Below are positions 22,901 through 34,904 of a DNA stretch of 64,000 nucleotides, in pieces (the stretch's first letter is position 1; each line of letters starts with the position of its first letter). The stretch comes from Archivesica marissinica (lineage: Eukaryota; Mollusca; Bivalvia; Venerida; Vesicomyidae), in contig CM026391.1 of the NCBI GenBank assembly GCA_014843695.1, forward strand, positions 13,823,365 to 13,887,364, in the 5' to 3' direction. Under the pieces are notes generated by a model. It made no database searches, was not told the DNA's origin, and saw only the letters and a list, made by a program, of their open reading frames with translations. The position numbers and the translations under genes are program-made.

Positions 22901-24690
22901 TGTGTGTCTATGAACTGCCTCCATGTGTGTCTATGAACTGCTTCCATGAACTGCTTCCACGTGTGTCTATGAACTGCCTCCATGTGTGTCTATGAACTGC
23001 TTCCATGAACTGCTTCCACGTGTGTCTATGAACTGCCTCCATGTGTGTCTATGAACTGCTTCCATGTGTGTCTATGAACTGCTTCCATGTGTGTCTATGA
23101 ACTGCTTCCATGGGTGTCTATGAACTGCTTCCATGTGTGTCTATGAACTGATACCACGTGTGTCTATGAACTGCTTCCATGGGTGTTCTATGAACTGATA
23201 CCACGTGTGTCTATGAACTGCTTCCATGTGTGTCTATGAACTGATACCACGTGTGTCTATGAACTGCTTCCATGGGTGTCTATGAACTGCTTCCATGGGT
23301 GTCTATGAACTGCTTCCATGGGTGTATATGAACTGCTTCCATGTGTGTCTATGAACTGCTTCCATGTGTGTCTATGAACTGCTTCCATGGGTGTATATGA
23401 ACTGCTTCCATGTGTGTATATGAACTGCTTCCATCTGTGTCTATGAACTGCTTCCATGGGTGTCTATGAACTGCTTCCATGTGTGTCTATGAACTGCTTC
23501 CAAGGGTGTCTATGAACTGATATCATGTGTGTCTATGAACTGATACCATGTGTGTCTATGAACTGCTTCCATGTGTGTCTATGGACTGATATCATGTGTG
23601 TCTATGAACTGATACCATGTGTGTCTATGAACTGCTACCATGTGTGTCTATGAACAGCTTCCATGTGTGTCTATGAACTGCTTCCATGTGTGTCTATGAA
23701 CTGCTTCCACGTGTGTCTATGAACTGCTTCCACGTGTGTCTATGAACTGATACCATGGGTGTCTATGAACTGCTTCCATGTGTGTCTATGAACTGCTTCC
23801 ATGTGTGTCTATGAACTGCTTCCATGTGTGTCTATGGACTGCTTCCATGTTTGTCTATGAACTGCTTCCATGTGTGTCTATGAACAGCTTCCACGTGTGT
23901 CTATGAACTGATACCATGGGTGTCTATGAACTGCTTCCACGTGTGTCTATGGACTGCTTCCATGTGTGTCTATGAACTGCTTCCATGTGTGTCTATGAAC
24001 TGATACCATGTGTGTATATGGGTGTATATGAACTGCTTCCATGGGTGTATATGAACTGCTTCCATGGGTGTCTATGAACTGATACCATGTGTGTCTATGA
24101 ACTGCTTCCATGGGTGTATATGGGTGTATATGAACTGCTTCCATGGGTGTATATGAACTGCTTCCATGGGTTATATGAACTGCTTCCATGTGTTTCTATG
24201 AACTGATGCCATGTGTGTCTATGAACTGCTTCCATGTGTGTCTATGAACTGATACGATGTGTGTATATGAACTGCTTCCATGTGTGTCTATGAACTGATA
24301 CCATGTGTGTATATGGGTGTATATGAACTGCTTCCATGGGTGTATATGAACTGCTTCCATGGGTGTCTATGAACTGATACCATGTGTGTCTATGAACTGC
24401 TTCCATGGGTGTATATGAACTGCTTCCATGGGTGTATATGGGTGTATATGAACTGCTTCCATGGGTGTATATGAACTGCTTCCATGTGTTTCTATGAACT
24501 GATGCCATGTGTGTCTATGAACTGCTTCCATGTGTGTCTATGAACTGCTTCCATGTGTGTATATGAACTGCTTCCATGTGTGTCTATGAACTGCTTCCAT
24601 GTGTATCTATGAACTGCTTCCATGTGTGTCTATGAACAGCTTCCATGTGTGTCTATGAAATGCTTCCATGAATGGTTGTCAACCTACTGA
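19917..24690 (+). repeat. 21-bp satellite, over 220 units
   Basis: Unit TGTGTCTATGAACTGCTTCCA with common variants (GATACCA, GATATCA, GGGTG, TATATG). Higher-order blocks are visible: a 105-bp five-unit block around 21871-22110, a ~297-bp block near 24000-24460, and a shared pattern between ~20950-21240 and ~23250-23510. All long ORFs here are artefacts. Confidence 0.97.
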
Positions 24691-24753
24691 GGTCAATGTT
24701 GACCCTAACGACTCATGCTCATTCTAAGCTTTGAACCACCTGCTGTTAACGAT

Positions 24754-25033
24754 AGACGGATCTGTAGTCCAGTGGTAACACGCTGGACTGGTAATCCAGG
24801 GATCGGAGGTTCGATCCCCCGTTGGACCCTAATAAAATTAACAGTCTTTCAGATGAGACTTAAAACCGAGGTCTCGTGTCGGTGCTGTACACCATGCATG
24901 TAAAAGAACCAGACGAGACACTCTGTCTGTATCATTGCACTATCCTCCAAAAATCTAAAATGACTAATCTCTTCAGGAGGCGTCGCTCATATGGGCAATC
25001 GGTAGCGATGATAAATAAACGTAAAACACACAC
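24754..25033 (+). mobile_element. tRNA-derived SINE, family D
   Basis: Head with A box TAGTCCAGTGGTAACACGC and B box GGTTCGATCCC; the anticodon-like arm CTGGA-CTGGTAA-TCCAG suggests a tRNA-Thr origin. The acceptor arms do not pair. The body holds CAGGAGGCGTCGCTCATATG and the tail ends AAATAAACGTAAAACACACA. Confidence 0.86.
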
Positions 25034-25114
25034 TCATCGCCACGAGGGAGAGAGAAGAAGCAATGTAGAATCCGTGTGCCTTACCTAAAGACACAATCGT
25101 AACAGCTACAGTTG

Positions 25115-25180
25115 GACACGAACGCCGGCATTTCGCACATGACGAGAATGTACTACCACTGCGCTATCACGACTTCCACT
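25115..25180 (-). mobile_element. SINE family A head fragment (antisense)
   Basis: Short diverged match to the family A head (TTTCGCACATGACGAGAA, CTATCACGACTTCC). Confidence 0.6.
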
Positions 25181-26865
25181 ACAAGACGTTTGTTCACCTG
25201 ACTAGCGCATCACATTCCCAAATGTTATAAAAGTGTGCACAGTTTGTATGTACACGTAATCGCTGAACTTTTGCAATTGATTTTATAAAGTTGGGAAAGT
25301 TTGACAAATGAATCTGACAGTAGATCAAGAATTAAATAGAATGAAGGCGAAACATGAATAGGCCTACATGCGAAAAACTAGCCTACATATTAAACAACAA
25401 TAAAGAGTATAATAATATAATTGATTGTGAGTGAGAGAGCGAGAGAGAAAATAAGGAAAATGAGAAGAGAGTGATAAGTAGAGAAGAGAGGGTGTATGTC
25501 TCATGTAACAATGTGGTGGGTCACTTCTGGTGGGGGTAAACCAGTTAGCACAACATCCAAAATATGAGCCTACCACAACAATAATCTGTATTGATTTAAA
25601 CGTATTTATGTTCTATCATGATTATTTACAACAATTGAAATAAGGAATTGGAAAGAAATATGGATTACGCACCATTCTAGGGGGAGAATTGTTTCCGCTA
25701 TATGGTCTCAGGTGGCTATTGCATACTATCAGCTATGGCTATTGCATACTATCAGCTATGGCTATTGCATACTATCAGCTACTATCAATATTTGTTGGCA
25801 TTTCGATCATGTCTGCTGTCTTGTGAATGATCAATGTCAGTGCCCCCCCCTTACCCCTTATGATCAAGTTTTTATTGCATTTTTCGCATTTATATAATTT
25901 TTCATGAACTGTCAAAATAAATCTTACGCACGTGCGTAATCCTAGCTACGCGCCTGACTATTATTCAAATCGCTTGCTATCAGATATGTACTAGTAGGTA
26001 TCATTATGAACATGTTAGCAGGGGCGCTATATAGACACTCGTATAGTTGGAGATATGTTCACTCATGATTGGTCCATGTGAAGCTATATATAAGTTATAT
26101 CACAGATACTACGGTACAGGACACATGTATAGACATACATACGCATGGCATTTTGTCATGTGAGTTAAAAAATATATATGGCATTTGACATCACATTAAT
26201 GATTATATGCCTATATATATATATATATTACAACACACCCTATCAGCCTATGTCCCCAATTTACTGTTCGTTGTTCGCTACATTGCCTGGTGTGTGGTTT
26301 ATTGCAACATTAACTCCGATGTATAAAAATGAAGGTTCATCGAAATAGATACCCTATACTCATTCAATATTGAGTTATGTGTGGACACTTAAGGCTAAAA
26401 ACGGTCTTGGGTGACAGAACACGTGTATTTTAAAGGATACCGATTGGCTGAAAATCATAAAGGCTATTTATACATAAAATACTAAACTTCCGGTAGCGAC
26501 ATCGCATGTTGTTTATATGATCCGAGATTTAGATGTTAGTAAATCAAGTGAATTTGCGAGATACTTACATGTGAATTTATACACGAGGAAGTGTTGACGG
26601 TGTTTTTGATACATATGTTGGATTGAATGTCATTTATTTCATTTGTGCTGCTTATGAACACTGATTTAACATAGCAGAAATTACCTGTTGCTATTTTTAG
26701 CAACGACGCATACATGTACTTTACCTGTATCGGATGTTTGGTCAGCGGTCACCAATAATCGCGTTGTATTCATACGCATGAATAATCAGCAGGACTGGTT
26801 ACAGCAGGCAGATTTCGCGGGGATCATATAAATCGACTTCCTTAAATGCGCATTCCGTGAATACA
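25181..26865. other. Unique intron sequence, few features
   Basis: No exon, SINE or MITE recognised, apart from a three-copy 23-bp repeat (CTATTGCATACTATCAGC, 25712-25781), a GAGA-rich patch at 25430-25500 and a short AT run at 26214-26232. It may hold the promoter of the small frame at 26866, but I see no convincing element. Confidence 0.6.
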
Positions 26866-27216
26866 ATGGATTCGGCAATGAACGTCCATACTAGTGGTAG
26901 ACGTGACACTTTTGATAATACCCATACATCTGCATCACGAGATGTTGACGTCGACCTAACAGATGTACGTGTTCATGCAAATCCTTCCTCTAAGCATAGT
27001 GACCGTGACTACTATCGCGAGGACTCTCGACCAGATAGAGGAAACAGAGAACCAACTGGAGGCCGCAACAATGGTGGTTACCGGCAGAGCACTTACAGCG
27101 GACACCGAAACAAAACACACGTGGATATTAGTTGCAGGCCAGATTTCGGAGTTTACGTGGTTGGCGCAATCACTTTGTTAATTGTCATTTTATTTTACGT
27201 TCTGATTGTATATTGA
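26866..27216 (+). CDS. Possible small tail-anchored membrane protein (116 aa)
   Basis: An ATG at 26866 opens 116 codons closed by TGA. The first ~90 residues are hydrophilic, rich in Asp, Arg, Ser, Asn and Gly (for example SKHSDRDYYREDSRPDRGN), with no recognised domain. Residues ~95-116 form one hydrophobic helix, VVGAITLLIVILFYVLIVY, ending two or fewer residues before the stop, which is the layout of a tail-anchored protein. It lies in one of the few unique stretches here, inside the largest intron of the coiled-coil gene and on the same strand. An in-frame GTG nine bases upstream is not needed. It may be a real single-exon gene, a terminal exon or chance; expression is unknown. Confidence 0.42.
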   Translation: MDSAMNVHTSGRRDTFDNTHTSASRDVDVDLTDVRVHANPSSKHSDRDYYREDSRPDRGNREPTGGRNNGGYRQSTYSGHRNKTHVDISCRPDFGVYVVGAITLLIVILFYVLIVY

Positions 27217-27261
27217 GAATGAGCATTGATATATTGGGATTATCGGAGACGAATCGTTTAA

Positions 27262-27382
27262 TTCAAATGATCGTTAGAAGAACTTGCCGTAGGCCTATAC
27301 CACAAATGATCGTTAGAAGAACTTGCCGTAGGCCTATACCACAAATGATCGTTAGAAGAACTTGACGTAGGCCTATACCAGT
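27262..27382 (+). repeat. ~43-bp repeat, 3 units
   Basis: Three units of AAATGATCGTTAGAAGAACT plus TGCCGTAGGCCTATACCAC, about 45 bases after the stop of the small frame. 27390-28150 is unique. Confidence 0.92.
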
Positions 27383-28154
27383 GGTTTGTGTTATTTAAAC
27401 CGTTGCAGGCAGCCGCATTCACAGGTTACACGCATTCACAGGCGTGCTAACTTAGGACATTGGATCTGATGTGTCAAAACTGGACCATTGTAATAGTTTT
27501 GATATAGCAGTTAGAAAATTTGTATGGAGGTATACAAAAACTATATTGTGGTTAAAAATGCAACACAAAACCGAATATTTTAGTGTATTGCCTGATGTAG
27601 GCATGTGTCATAGATGACGGAATTGAAACTGCCAAATCTCGCAGATTACAATGTCACTAACGCTCGTTTTCAAATATCGTTTATATATATACTAATTCAT
27701 CTAAATGTAGGCCTATTCAAATTATAGCATACTTGCCAACGATTTGCCGAACACAAACATATTCGAAATATATAACTATAGAACACCTAACCGATTATCA
27801 CAATTAATCTATTTTTAATCATGTCCAAATATTTGTAAAGAAACTAAAGGATATAGGCCTACATGTATATATAAACAGCTCTTATCGTGCATGCTTATAC
27901 ACATACGTATTAAGCTTCGCGAGTCACCATAATTATGCTTTACTCTGGTAACAAGGGGTGGGGGAGGATTCCATCTGAGCATAGGCTACTTCTCTGTTTT
28001 TCTACACATTTATGTGTTTTTCCCCCCTCTTTTTCTACATGTGTGTTTTCCCCTCAAAATAGTAGTCTAATTCTTTTTTCATTTAAATTTCATTGTAGTA
28101 TCACTCGATACACTTCTAGTATTTTTCATACAAACTACATTTGTAAACCTTAAC

Positions 28155-28515
28155 TTATATATCTGATGCAATGGGTAGAGCCGAATCTAATGCTATAACT
28201 TGTGGTCCAACCCATCTGTGTATGTATGTAATTCTTGTACGATTGTGATTGTGTTTATGTATACATATACAATGCAATATATGATTAAACTAAGCTAATT
28301 GAAGACGCCATGGTTACACATTCAGTTTACTCGTCTTTGTATCTTCAAGCGTTCCAATATATCTGATGCAATGGGGAGAACCTAATCTAATGCTATAACT
28401 TGTGGTCCAACCCATCTGTGTATGTATGTATGTAATTCTTGTACGATTGTGATTGTGTTTATGTATACATATACAATGCAATATGATTAAACTAAACTAA
28501 TTGAAGACGCCACTT
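28155..28515 (+). repeat. ~200-bp direct duplication
   Basis: Two copies of a segment starting ATATCTGATGCAATGGG and containing CTTGTGGTCCAACCCATCTG and TTGAAGACGCCA, about 200 bases apart. Confidence 0.88.
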
Positions 28516-28539
28516 TGTATCTTCAAGCGTTCCAATACT

Positions 28540-28612
28540 GGTAGCCTGGGATCTAGCCTGGGAACAGAAGTTAAAAAGTGAAAAATCGACAGACTGGAAC
28601 CCAGGCTAACTG
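28540..28612. mobile_element. Short GCCTGGG/CCCAGGC inverted-repeat element
   Basis: AGCCTGGGA and CCCAGGCTAA bracket GTGAAAAATCGACAGACTGG. A half copy is at ~28755-28803 and an inverted copy at ~56410-56478. Confidence 0.6.
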
Positions 28613-28934
28613 GGAACAGGCGTTGATATGTTTTGTCTGGTCAGTCATATAATATGTTGAAATACGTAGAAAGGACCACTGCTGGTATAACGGGTATATA
28701 TAAATATATTTTGATACTGATATCATTAATGGGGCCGTAATGAGTTTCTGATAATCTTACCAGAAGTAAATTAGTGAAAAATCGACAGACTGGAACCCAG
28801 GCTACAATACTGGCACAATAGCATATACGTTATTGTAGCTGCATCATTATCTCTTTTCATGAACCTTTTAACTCCCGTTTACTCATATTTCACATTTATG
28901 AATCCTGAAAGTTTGTCAACTATTCCCAGGATTG

Positions 28935-30745
28935 GAGTGTTTTCTTTAAGGAGGCGCGATCTACAAAGCTAAGCTCCTGTAGTGTTTTCTTTAAGGAGGT
29001 GCGATCCGCAAAGCTAAGCTCCTGTAGTGTTTTCTTTAAGGAAGCGCGATCCACAAAGCTAAGCTCCTGTAGTGTTTTCTTTAAGGAAGCGCGATCTACA
29101 AAGCTAAGCTCCTGTAGTGTTTCCTTTAAGGATGCGCGATCCGCAAAGCTAAGCTCCTGTAGTGTTTTCTTTAAGGATGCGCGATCCGCAAAGCTAAGCT
29201 CCTGTAGTGTTTTTCTTCAAGGAGGCGCGATCCGCAAAGCTAAGCTCCTGTAGTGTTTTCTTTAGGGAAGCGCGATCCACAAAGCTAAGCTCCTGTAGTG
29301 TTTTCTTTAAGGAGGCGCGATCCACAAAGCTAAGCTCCTGTAGTGTTTTCTTTAAGGAGGCGCGATCTACAAAGCTAAGCTCCTGTAGTGTTTTCTTTAA
29401 GGAGGCGCGATCTACAAAGCTAAGCTCCTGTAGTGTTTTCTTTAAGGAGGCGCGATCCACAAAGCTAACCTCCTGTAGTGTTTTCTTTAAGGAGGCGCGA
29501 TCTACAAAGCTAAGCTCCTGTAGTGTTTTCTTTAAGGAGGCGCGATCCACAAAGCTAAGCTCCTGTAGTGTTTTCTTTAAGGAGGCGTGATCCGCAAAGC
29601 TAAGCTCCTGTAGTGTTTTCTTTAAGGAGGCGTGATCCGCAAAGCTAAGCTCCTGTAGTGTTTTCTTTAAGGAGGTGCGATCCGCAAAGCTAAGCTCCTG
29701 TAGTGTTTTCTTTAAGGAAGCGCGATCCACAAAGCTAAGCTCCTGTAGTGTTTTCTTTAAGGAAGCGCGATCCGCAACGCTAAGCTCCTGTAGTGTTTTC
29801 TTTAAGGAGGCGCGATCCACAAAGCTAAGCTCTGTAGTGTTTTCTTTAAGGAGGCGCGATCTACAAAGCTAAGCTCCTGTAGTGTTTCCTTTAAGGATGC
29901 GCGATCCGCAAAGCTAAGCTCCTGTAGTGTTTTCTTTAAGGATGCGCGATCCGCAAAGCTAAGCTCCTGTAGTGTTTTTCTTCAAGGAGGCGCGATCCGC
30001 AAAGCTAAGCTCCTGTAGTGTTTTCTTTAGGGAAGCGCGATCCACAAAGCTAAGCTCCTGTAGTGTTTTCTTTAAGGAGGCGCGATCCACAAAGCTAAGC
30101 TCCTGTAGTGTTTTCTTTAAGGAGGCGTGATCCGCAAAGCTAAGCTCCTGTAGTGTTTTCTTTAAGGAGGCGTGATCCGCAAAGCTAAGCTCCTGTAGTG
30201 TTTTCTTTAAGGAGGTGCGATCCGCAAAGCTAAGCTCCTGTAGTGTTTTCTTTAAGGAAGCGCGATCCACAAAGCTAAGCTCCTGTAGTGTTTTCTTTAA
30301 GGAAGCGCGATCCGCAACGCTAAGCTCCTGTAGTGTTTTCTTTAAGGAGGCGCGATCCACAAAGCTAAGCTCTGTAGTGTTTTCTTTAAGGAGGCGCGAT
30401 CTACAAAGCTAAGCTCCTGTAGTGTTTCCTTTAAGGATGCGCGATCCGCAAAGCTAAGCTCCTGTAGTGTTTTCTTTAAGGATGCGCGATCCGCAAAGCT
30501 AAGCTCCTGTAGTGTTTTTCTTCAAGGAGGCGCGATCCGCAAAGCTAAGCTCCTGTAGTGTTTTCTTTAGGGAAGCGCGATCCACAAAGCTAAGCTCCTG
30601 TAGTGTTTTCTTTAAGGAGGCGCGATCCACAAAGCTAAGCTCCTGTAGTGTTTTCTTTAAGGAGGCGTGATCCGCAAAGCTAAGCTCCTGTAGTGTTTTC
30701 TTTAAGGAGGCGTGATCCGCAAAGCTAAGCTCCTGTAGTGTTTTC
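28935..30745 (+). repeat. 45-bp satellite with 540-bp higher-order repeat
   Basis: About 40 units containing TTTAAGGAGGCGCGATCC and AAAGCTAAGCTCCTGTAG. Twelve-unit (540-bp) blocks repeat: the one-base-deleted AAGCTCTGTAG unit recurs at 29825 and 30365, and the TTTTTCTTCAAGG variant recurs at 29208, ~29974 and ~30514. Confidence 0.96.
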
Positions 30746-30967
30746 GTCTGGTTCCTGGTCAGAATTGCAGCCTATAAAGCAATGTGCTATAACTCATTTG
30801 CGGATGAAAACGCCAACTAATACATGTATATTCCAAATTGATGCAATTTGTGCAAAACACATATGCTACAAATCTACCGACTAGAACTGCAATGGTGGCC
30901 TACCTCTTGGGCAGAGTCGACTTAACATAGTTTAGTTATTTTTGATATATTTGTTGTGCAAAAAGAA

Positions 30968-31225
30968 GTGAGGCAGCTATGCAGTTTACTTGCGGTAGGT
31001 CGGTGGTTTTACCTTGGTGCCAGTCTGTGACTGAAATACTGCTAGGCATCCGGGGTCTTCCTCCACCATTGAAATATTGCTCTGAGGGGCACTGGAGTCT
31101 TCCTCCACCATTGAAATATTGCTCTGAGGGGCACTGGGGTCTTCCTCCACCATTGAAATACTGTTCTGAGGGCATCCAGGGTCTTCCTCCACCATTGCTA
31201 GCTGGAGACTTAAGCTGTTGGTGCG
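30968..31225 (+). mobile_element. SINE-like element, family G, internally amplified
   Basis: Begins with GGTCGGTGGTTTTACC and contains GGGTCTTCCTCCACCATTG, which occurs four times at ~53-bp spacing (31045-31195). It ends with AGCTGGAGACTTAAGC. Related pieces are at 32832-32940, 43905-44045 and 48755-48895. I recall similar repeats in clams. Confidence 0.7.
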
Positions 31226-31481
31226 AAGTTTAAACCACAAAAACAAACAGAAATATTTATGCAAAATTAATCATGTATGTTGTATCATTATACATAATTA
31301 TAGTGTTCTAAGGATTTCTGATTCTTAATACATATATTAGATATGGAATCGTCAAACGTCATGTTTTTCTGTTGTTTTTTATCCAAGCTTGCATTTCCAT
31401 TTCATCGTCATGTACACGTCGTAGTGTCGCCGAAAACATTTAATATATGCGATCATAAGATCACAGGTATTGGTCAAGGGA

Positions 31482-31768
31482 CAGACGGATCTGTAGTCCA
31501 GTGGTAACACGCTGGACTGGTAATCCAGGGATCACATGTTCGATCCCCCGTCTGACCCTAATAAAATTGTCTTTCAGATGGGATGTTAAACCGAGGTCTC
31601 GTGTCGGTGATTTACACCGTGCACTTAAAAGAACCAGAGGAGACTCTGGAATGGGTCTCTGTCTGTATCATTGCACTATCCTCCAAAAATCTAAAATGAC
31701 TAATCTCCTCAGGAGGTGTCGCTCATATGGGTATCCGGTAGTGACGATAAATAAACGTAAAACACAGT
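31482..31768 (+). mobile_element. tRNA-derived SINE, family D
   Basis: Full-length second copy, head to AAATAAACGTAAAACACA tail. Confidence 0.87.
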
Positions 31769-31885
31769 GACACATAAGATCACAGCTATTGGTCATGTGT
31801 GAGCAGGGGCGCCTAATCCTGCACAATTGTGTCGGCCAGTACTAACGATACAGGCGAGTCAGTAGTCCAGTGGTTAACACATTGG

Positions 31886-32110
31886 ATTCGTGATAGCGCA
31901 GTGGATGCACGTTCGCTTCAGGTGCGAAAGGTCCGGAGTTCGAGCCCCACTGGAGCCGTTACGATTGTGTCCTTAGGCAAGGCATTTAAATACCACGTTG
32001 CCTCTTCTCTCTCCCTCGTGGTGATTGATTCCATCAGGAATGAGGTCTCGAGATGATTTATATAAGTTGAAATAACTTGTTTCGCAATCAAGCTAACATA
32101 AATTTGTATA
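31886..32110 (+). mobile_element. tRNA-derived SINE, family A
   Basis: The most complete copy: head TCGTGATAGCGCAGTGGATG, box B GAGTTCGAGCCCC, body, and 3' tail ATATAAGTTGAAATAACTTG followed by TTTCGCAATC. It lies between two family D copies. Confidence 0.88.
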
Positions 32111-32129
32111 AGCTAAGCTAACACATTGG

Positions 32130-32475
32130 ATTGCAAATCGCAGGTGCTATCCAGGGATGGTAGATGCGAATCAGGGGATCACAGGTTCTATCCAGGGATG
32201 GTAGATGCGAATCAGGGGATCACAGGTTCTATCCAGGGATGGTAGACGCGAATCAGGGGATCACAGGTTCTATTCCCCGTCTAACCCTAATGTTATTACT
32301 AGTCTCAAATGGAAGGGCTCGTGTCGGTGCTTTACACCGTGTGCGTAAAAGATCCAGAGGATACTCTGGAATGGGTTTCTGTTTGTATCATTGCACTGTC
32401 CTCTAAAATGACTCATTTCTTCAGGAGGCGGCGCTTATATGGGCAACCGGTAACGACGATAAACAAACGTAAAAC
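32130..32475 (+). mobile_element. SINE family D with a tandemly amplified head
   Basis: The body and tail match family D from ~32280. The head segment (GGGATCACAGGTTCTATCC plus ~20 bases) is present about three times at 40-bp spacing in 32130-32270. Confidence 0.8.
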
Positions 32476-32669
32476 ACACATAGCGATACATTAGATCAAT
32501 CAAATCAAGTCTGGAAACGTACTAACAGTCTTGTTTCCCCAGCTTTTGACGTCAAACCGCCCCTGTGTGATCGCAATAAACGTACGCATGACCTACATAT
32601 GAAACGACGAGAGGACACCGTGCATCTGTCGTGGCCTAATGGTTAAGATCGTTGACTGCACATCTATTT

Positions 32670-32828
32670 GTGGTCATTCATGTGGGAGGAAACCGCAGTA
32701 CTCGGAGAAAACCCACCTGTCCGATCTGGCGACCATCGTACCATCTCGCATACTTCCAGGTCCGAGGATCGAACCCAGGTAGCATTGTTGAGAAGCGAGC
32801 GTGCTAACCACTGAGCTAATCGGACAGC
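32670..32828 (-). mobile_element. SINE family C, tail missing (antisense)
   Basis: Head with boxes A and B and body match family C; the 3' tail is absent. Confidence 0.8.
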
Positions 32829-32831
32829 CCT

Positions 32832-32940
32832 CATTGTTGTAGGTTTTAATCCCACTAGCGGTGTCAAATTCTTTCATACGAGGAAGCTATTGATGTTGTC
32901 CTGCAGAAGGTCGGTGGTTCTACTCGGGATGCCCACCCAT
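32832..32940 (+). mobile_element. SINE-like element, family G fragment
   Basis: Contains GGTTTTAATCCCACTAGCGG and AAGGTCGGTGGTTCTACTC. It lies directly between a family C copy and a family E copy. Confidence 0.6.
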
Positions 32941-33151
32941 GTGCGTGGTCCAGTGGTAGAGCGTCGAATTTGGAATCGAACGATCCCGGGTTCGATACTC
33001 AGTCAGGCCACGTATGTAGTGTCATTGAGCAAGGCACCTCACACACATTGCTTAGTACTGGTTAACCACTTAGGTCGGCTAAGCCTGCCCAGGAAAACAT
33101 GTCTAGGTCCCCCGCAAGGGGTATGACATTAATGGAACATACATACATACT
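32940..33151 (+). mobile_element. tRNA-derived SINE, family E
   Basis: Head with A box GGTCCAGTGGTAGAGCG and B box GGGTTCGATAC, body with TAACCACTTAGGTCGGC, and a CATACATACATAC tail. Part of the 3' region (GTCCCCCGCAAGGGGT) resembles the core of the 50-bp array at 161-460. Confidence 0.8.
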
Positions 33152-33923
33152 TGAAACTGCTCGAAGGGGGCACATAGGGTTCAGCCACTAACAGCTGGAG
33201 AGTACTATGATATAATGGAAGCACAATAAGCCAATATTCAGTGCAATCATTCAAATTGTAAATAAAAATACACCGAATTTAGACATAATGCAGTTGCTTT
33301 TATCAAAATTTACACCAATATATACGATGTGGAGGCTACCCTGGGGTCAAGCCTCGACGCTGAGCGACCATATATATATTACACTGTTCAAAACGAGTAT
33401 ATGGGGCTCTCCGTGGCCGGATGGTTACGGTCGTTGACCTCAACTATCTTGACCCTCACCTCACAGCTGTGCAAAACTAGGCTTCTAGTAAACATTAGAG
33501 GTTAGATTATTTAAATGAGCTTTGGATACATCTATAATGTATACAAGCTTGAGTGTTTAAGTAATGCATTATTCCCCATCGAAATACGACAATCTAAAGC
33601 AAAGTTGGTTGTCGGATCAGTCAATAATTGTTGTCGTGCGGAAGAAAAGAAGTCCTACGGAAAATGCAAATGTTCTCAAATTCAAATTTACATGAATGGC
33701 GCTGTTGGCGAGAGAACGCATGACTTGTGATAGATAACTGATATCGATATCATGGTTGACATGGTGTATATAACAAACTTGAGGGTATTGTAACCTCGTA
33801 CGATGTAGTTAATTTGCATAAACTGTACGTGCAAATATTCCAAATATGTGTGTATTTACCTTACATTGATTTCAAGTTAAGTTAAAGTGAAACCGTATTT
33901 GCTTTTATTTTGTTTAGTGTGTT
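33152..33923. other. Intron sequence without recognised gene
   Basis: Contains a tRNA-like head remnant (~33404-33450, GTGGCCGGATGGTTACGG) and otherwise unique AT-rich sequence. No exon with fitting phase was found. Confidence 0.55.
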
Positions 33924-34092
33924 CACAGGAACTTGAAATGTTATCCATAAGCAACCAAAAGTATCGTACCTCTATTCTAGGACACCCCCCCTCTAATAAA
34001 AAAAGATTTAATAGAGGGGGGTGTCCTAGGATAGAGGTACGAGACCTTTGGTAGCTTATGGTGGATTATGGATAACATTTCAAGTTCCTGTG
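33924..34092 (+). mobile_element. Foldback MITE with CACAGGAAC ends
   Basis: A 169-bp near-perfect palindrome (CACAGGAACTTGAAATG and its complement; arms include GACACCCCCC). The 7-bp duplication GTGTGTT flanks it (33917-33923, 34093-34099). Confidence 0.86.
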
Positions 34093-34169
34093 GTGTGTTC
34101 GTTATCTTCCGTTAGTACGTCATAATATGTATATTTTTTTTTTATTTAACGTCGCTACCGGTTTCCCAT

Positions 34170-34305
34170 TTGAGCGACGGGGAGTTTACCTAACAACACA
34201 TTTCCTGGGCAGACTCCAGCGGTTAACCAGTACTTGGTGCACCAACCTCTGTAAGAAACTGCCAACGTTTTCATATAAAGAGACATGGTCCGAGTGCATG
34301 GGGCC
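34170..34305 (-). mobile_element. Partial SINE, family B (antisense, middle part)
   Basis: Matches the family B body from the AAACTGCC region back to the start of the B-box half (for example CCTGGGCAGACTCCAGCGG). Both ends are degraded. A further tRNA-like head fragment of similar type is visible at ~33404-33450. Confidence 0.75.
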
Positions 34306-34534
34306 TTTCAATAAAACTAAACAAACGGTGTACTTTATACATAGACTTCCAAAATGAGGTCCACAGATAGTAGTGCAAGTCATATATATATACCTGCACA
34401 TTACGTCATGCATATATATACATTTTGTGGAAACAATAATTATAAAGGTATCTATAGATACATACATTGTGCCAATGTGTGGCTATATTTATATGTCTTA
34501 TATATACGTGTAACTTACTGTTGATCGTACCCTG

Positions 34535-34715
34535 GTCAGTAGGCCCCTAATTCGAGTTACAATATGTAAATATCACCTTTTAAGTGACCCATCTGAGATA
34601 TAAATAACACGTGACTTGATCGTACCCTAGTCAGTAATTCGAGTTACAAGATGTAAATATCAACTGTTAAGTGACTCATCTGAGATATCAAAGACATATT
34701 TATAACACGTGACAT
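34535..34715 (+). repeat. ~100-bp direct duplication
   Basis: Two copies of a segment with GATCGTACCC, AGTCAG, TTCGAGTTACA and TGTAAATATCA. Confidence 0.82.
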
Positions 34716-34904
34716 GTTCATGACCCAGTTTTACCAACTATATTTATTTCACACTTTGGCCGCGTGCACACCCATAACACCCAGCATTTGAACGATATAT
34801 TAAATGACCTTCTTTGAATTGATCTCATGTGATCTACCTGTACTTTGAATACTAGAATAACTATTCACAAATACCAATATAAGTACTAAAATAAATATTC
34901 TCGA

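Noticed and set aside
19917..24690. CRISPR-like array
   Set aside because: The units are contiguous with no unique spacers, and the genome is eukaryotic.
24754..24835. tRNA gene (Thr-like)
   Set aside because: A and B boxes are present but the acceptor arms do not pair, and a SINE body follows; the same holds for the heads at 31482, 32940, 44688 and the family A and B copies.
28999..30412. Repetitive proteins of 65-208 residues on both strands
   Set aside because: Products of the 45-bp satellite, with no splice or start context.
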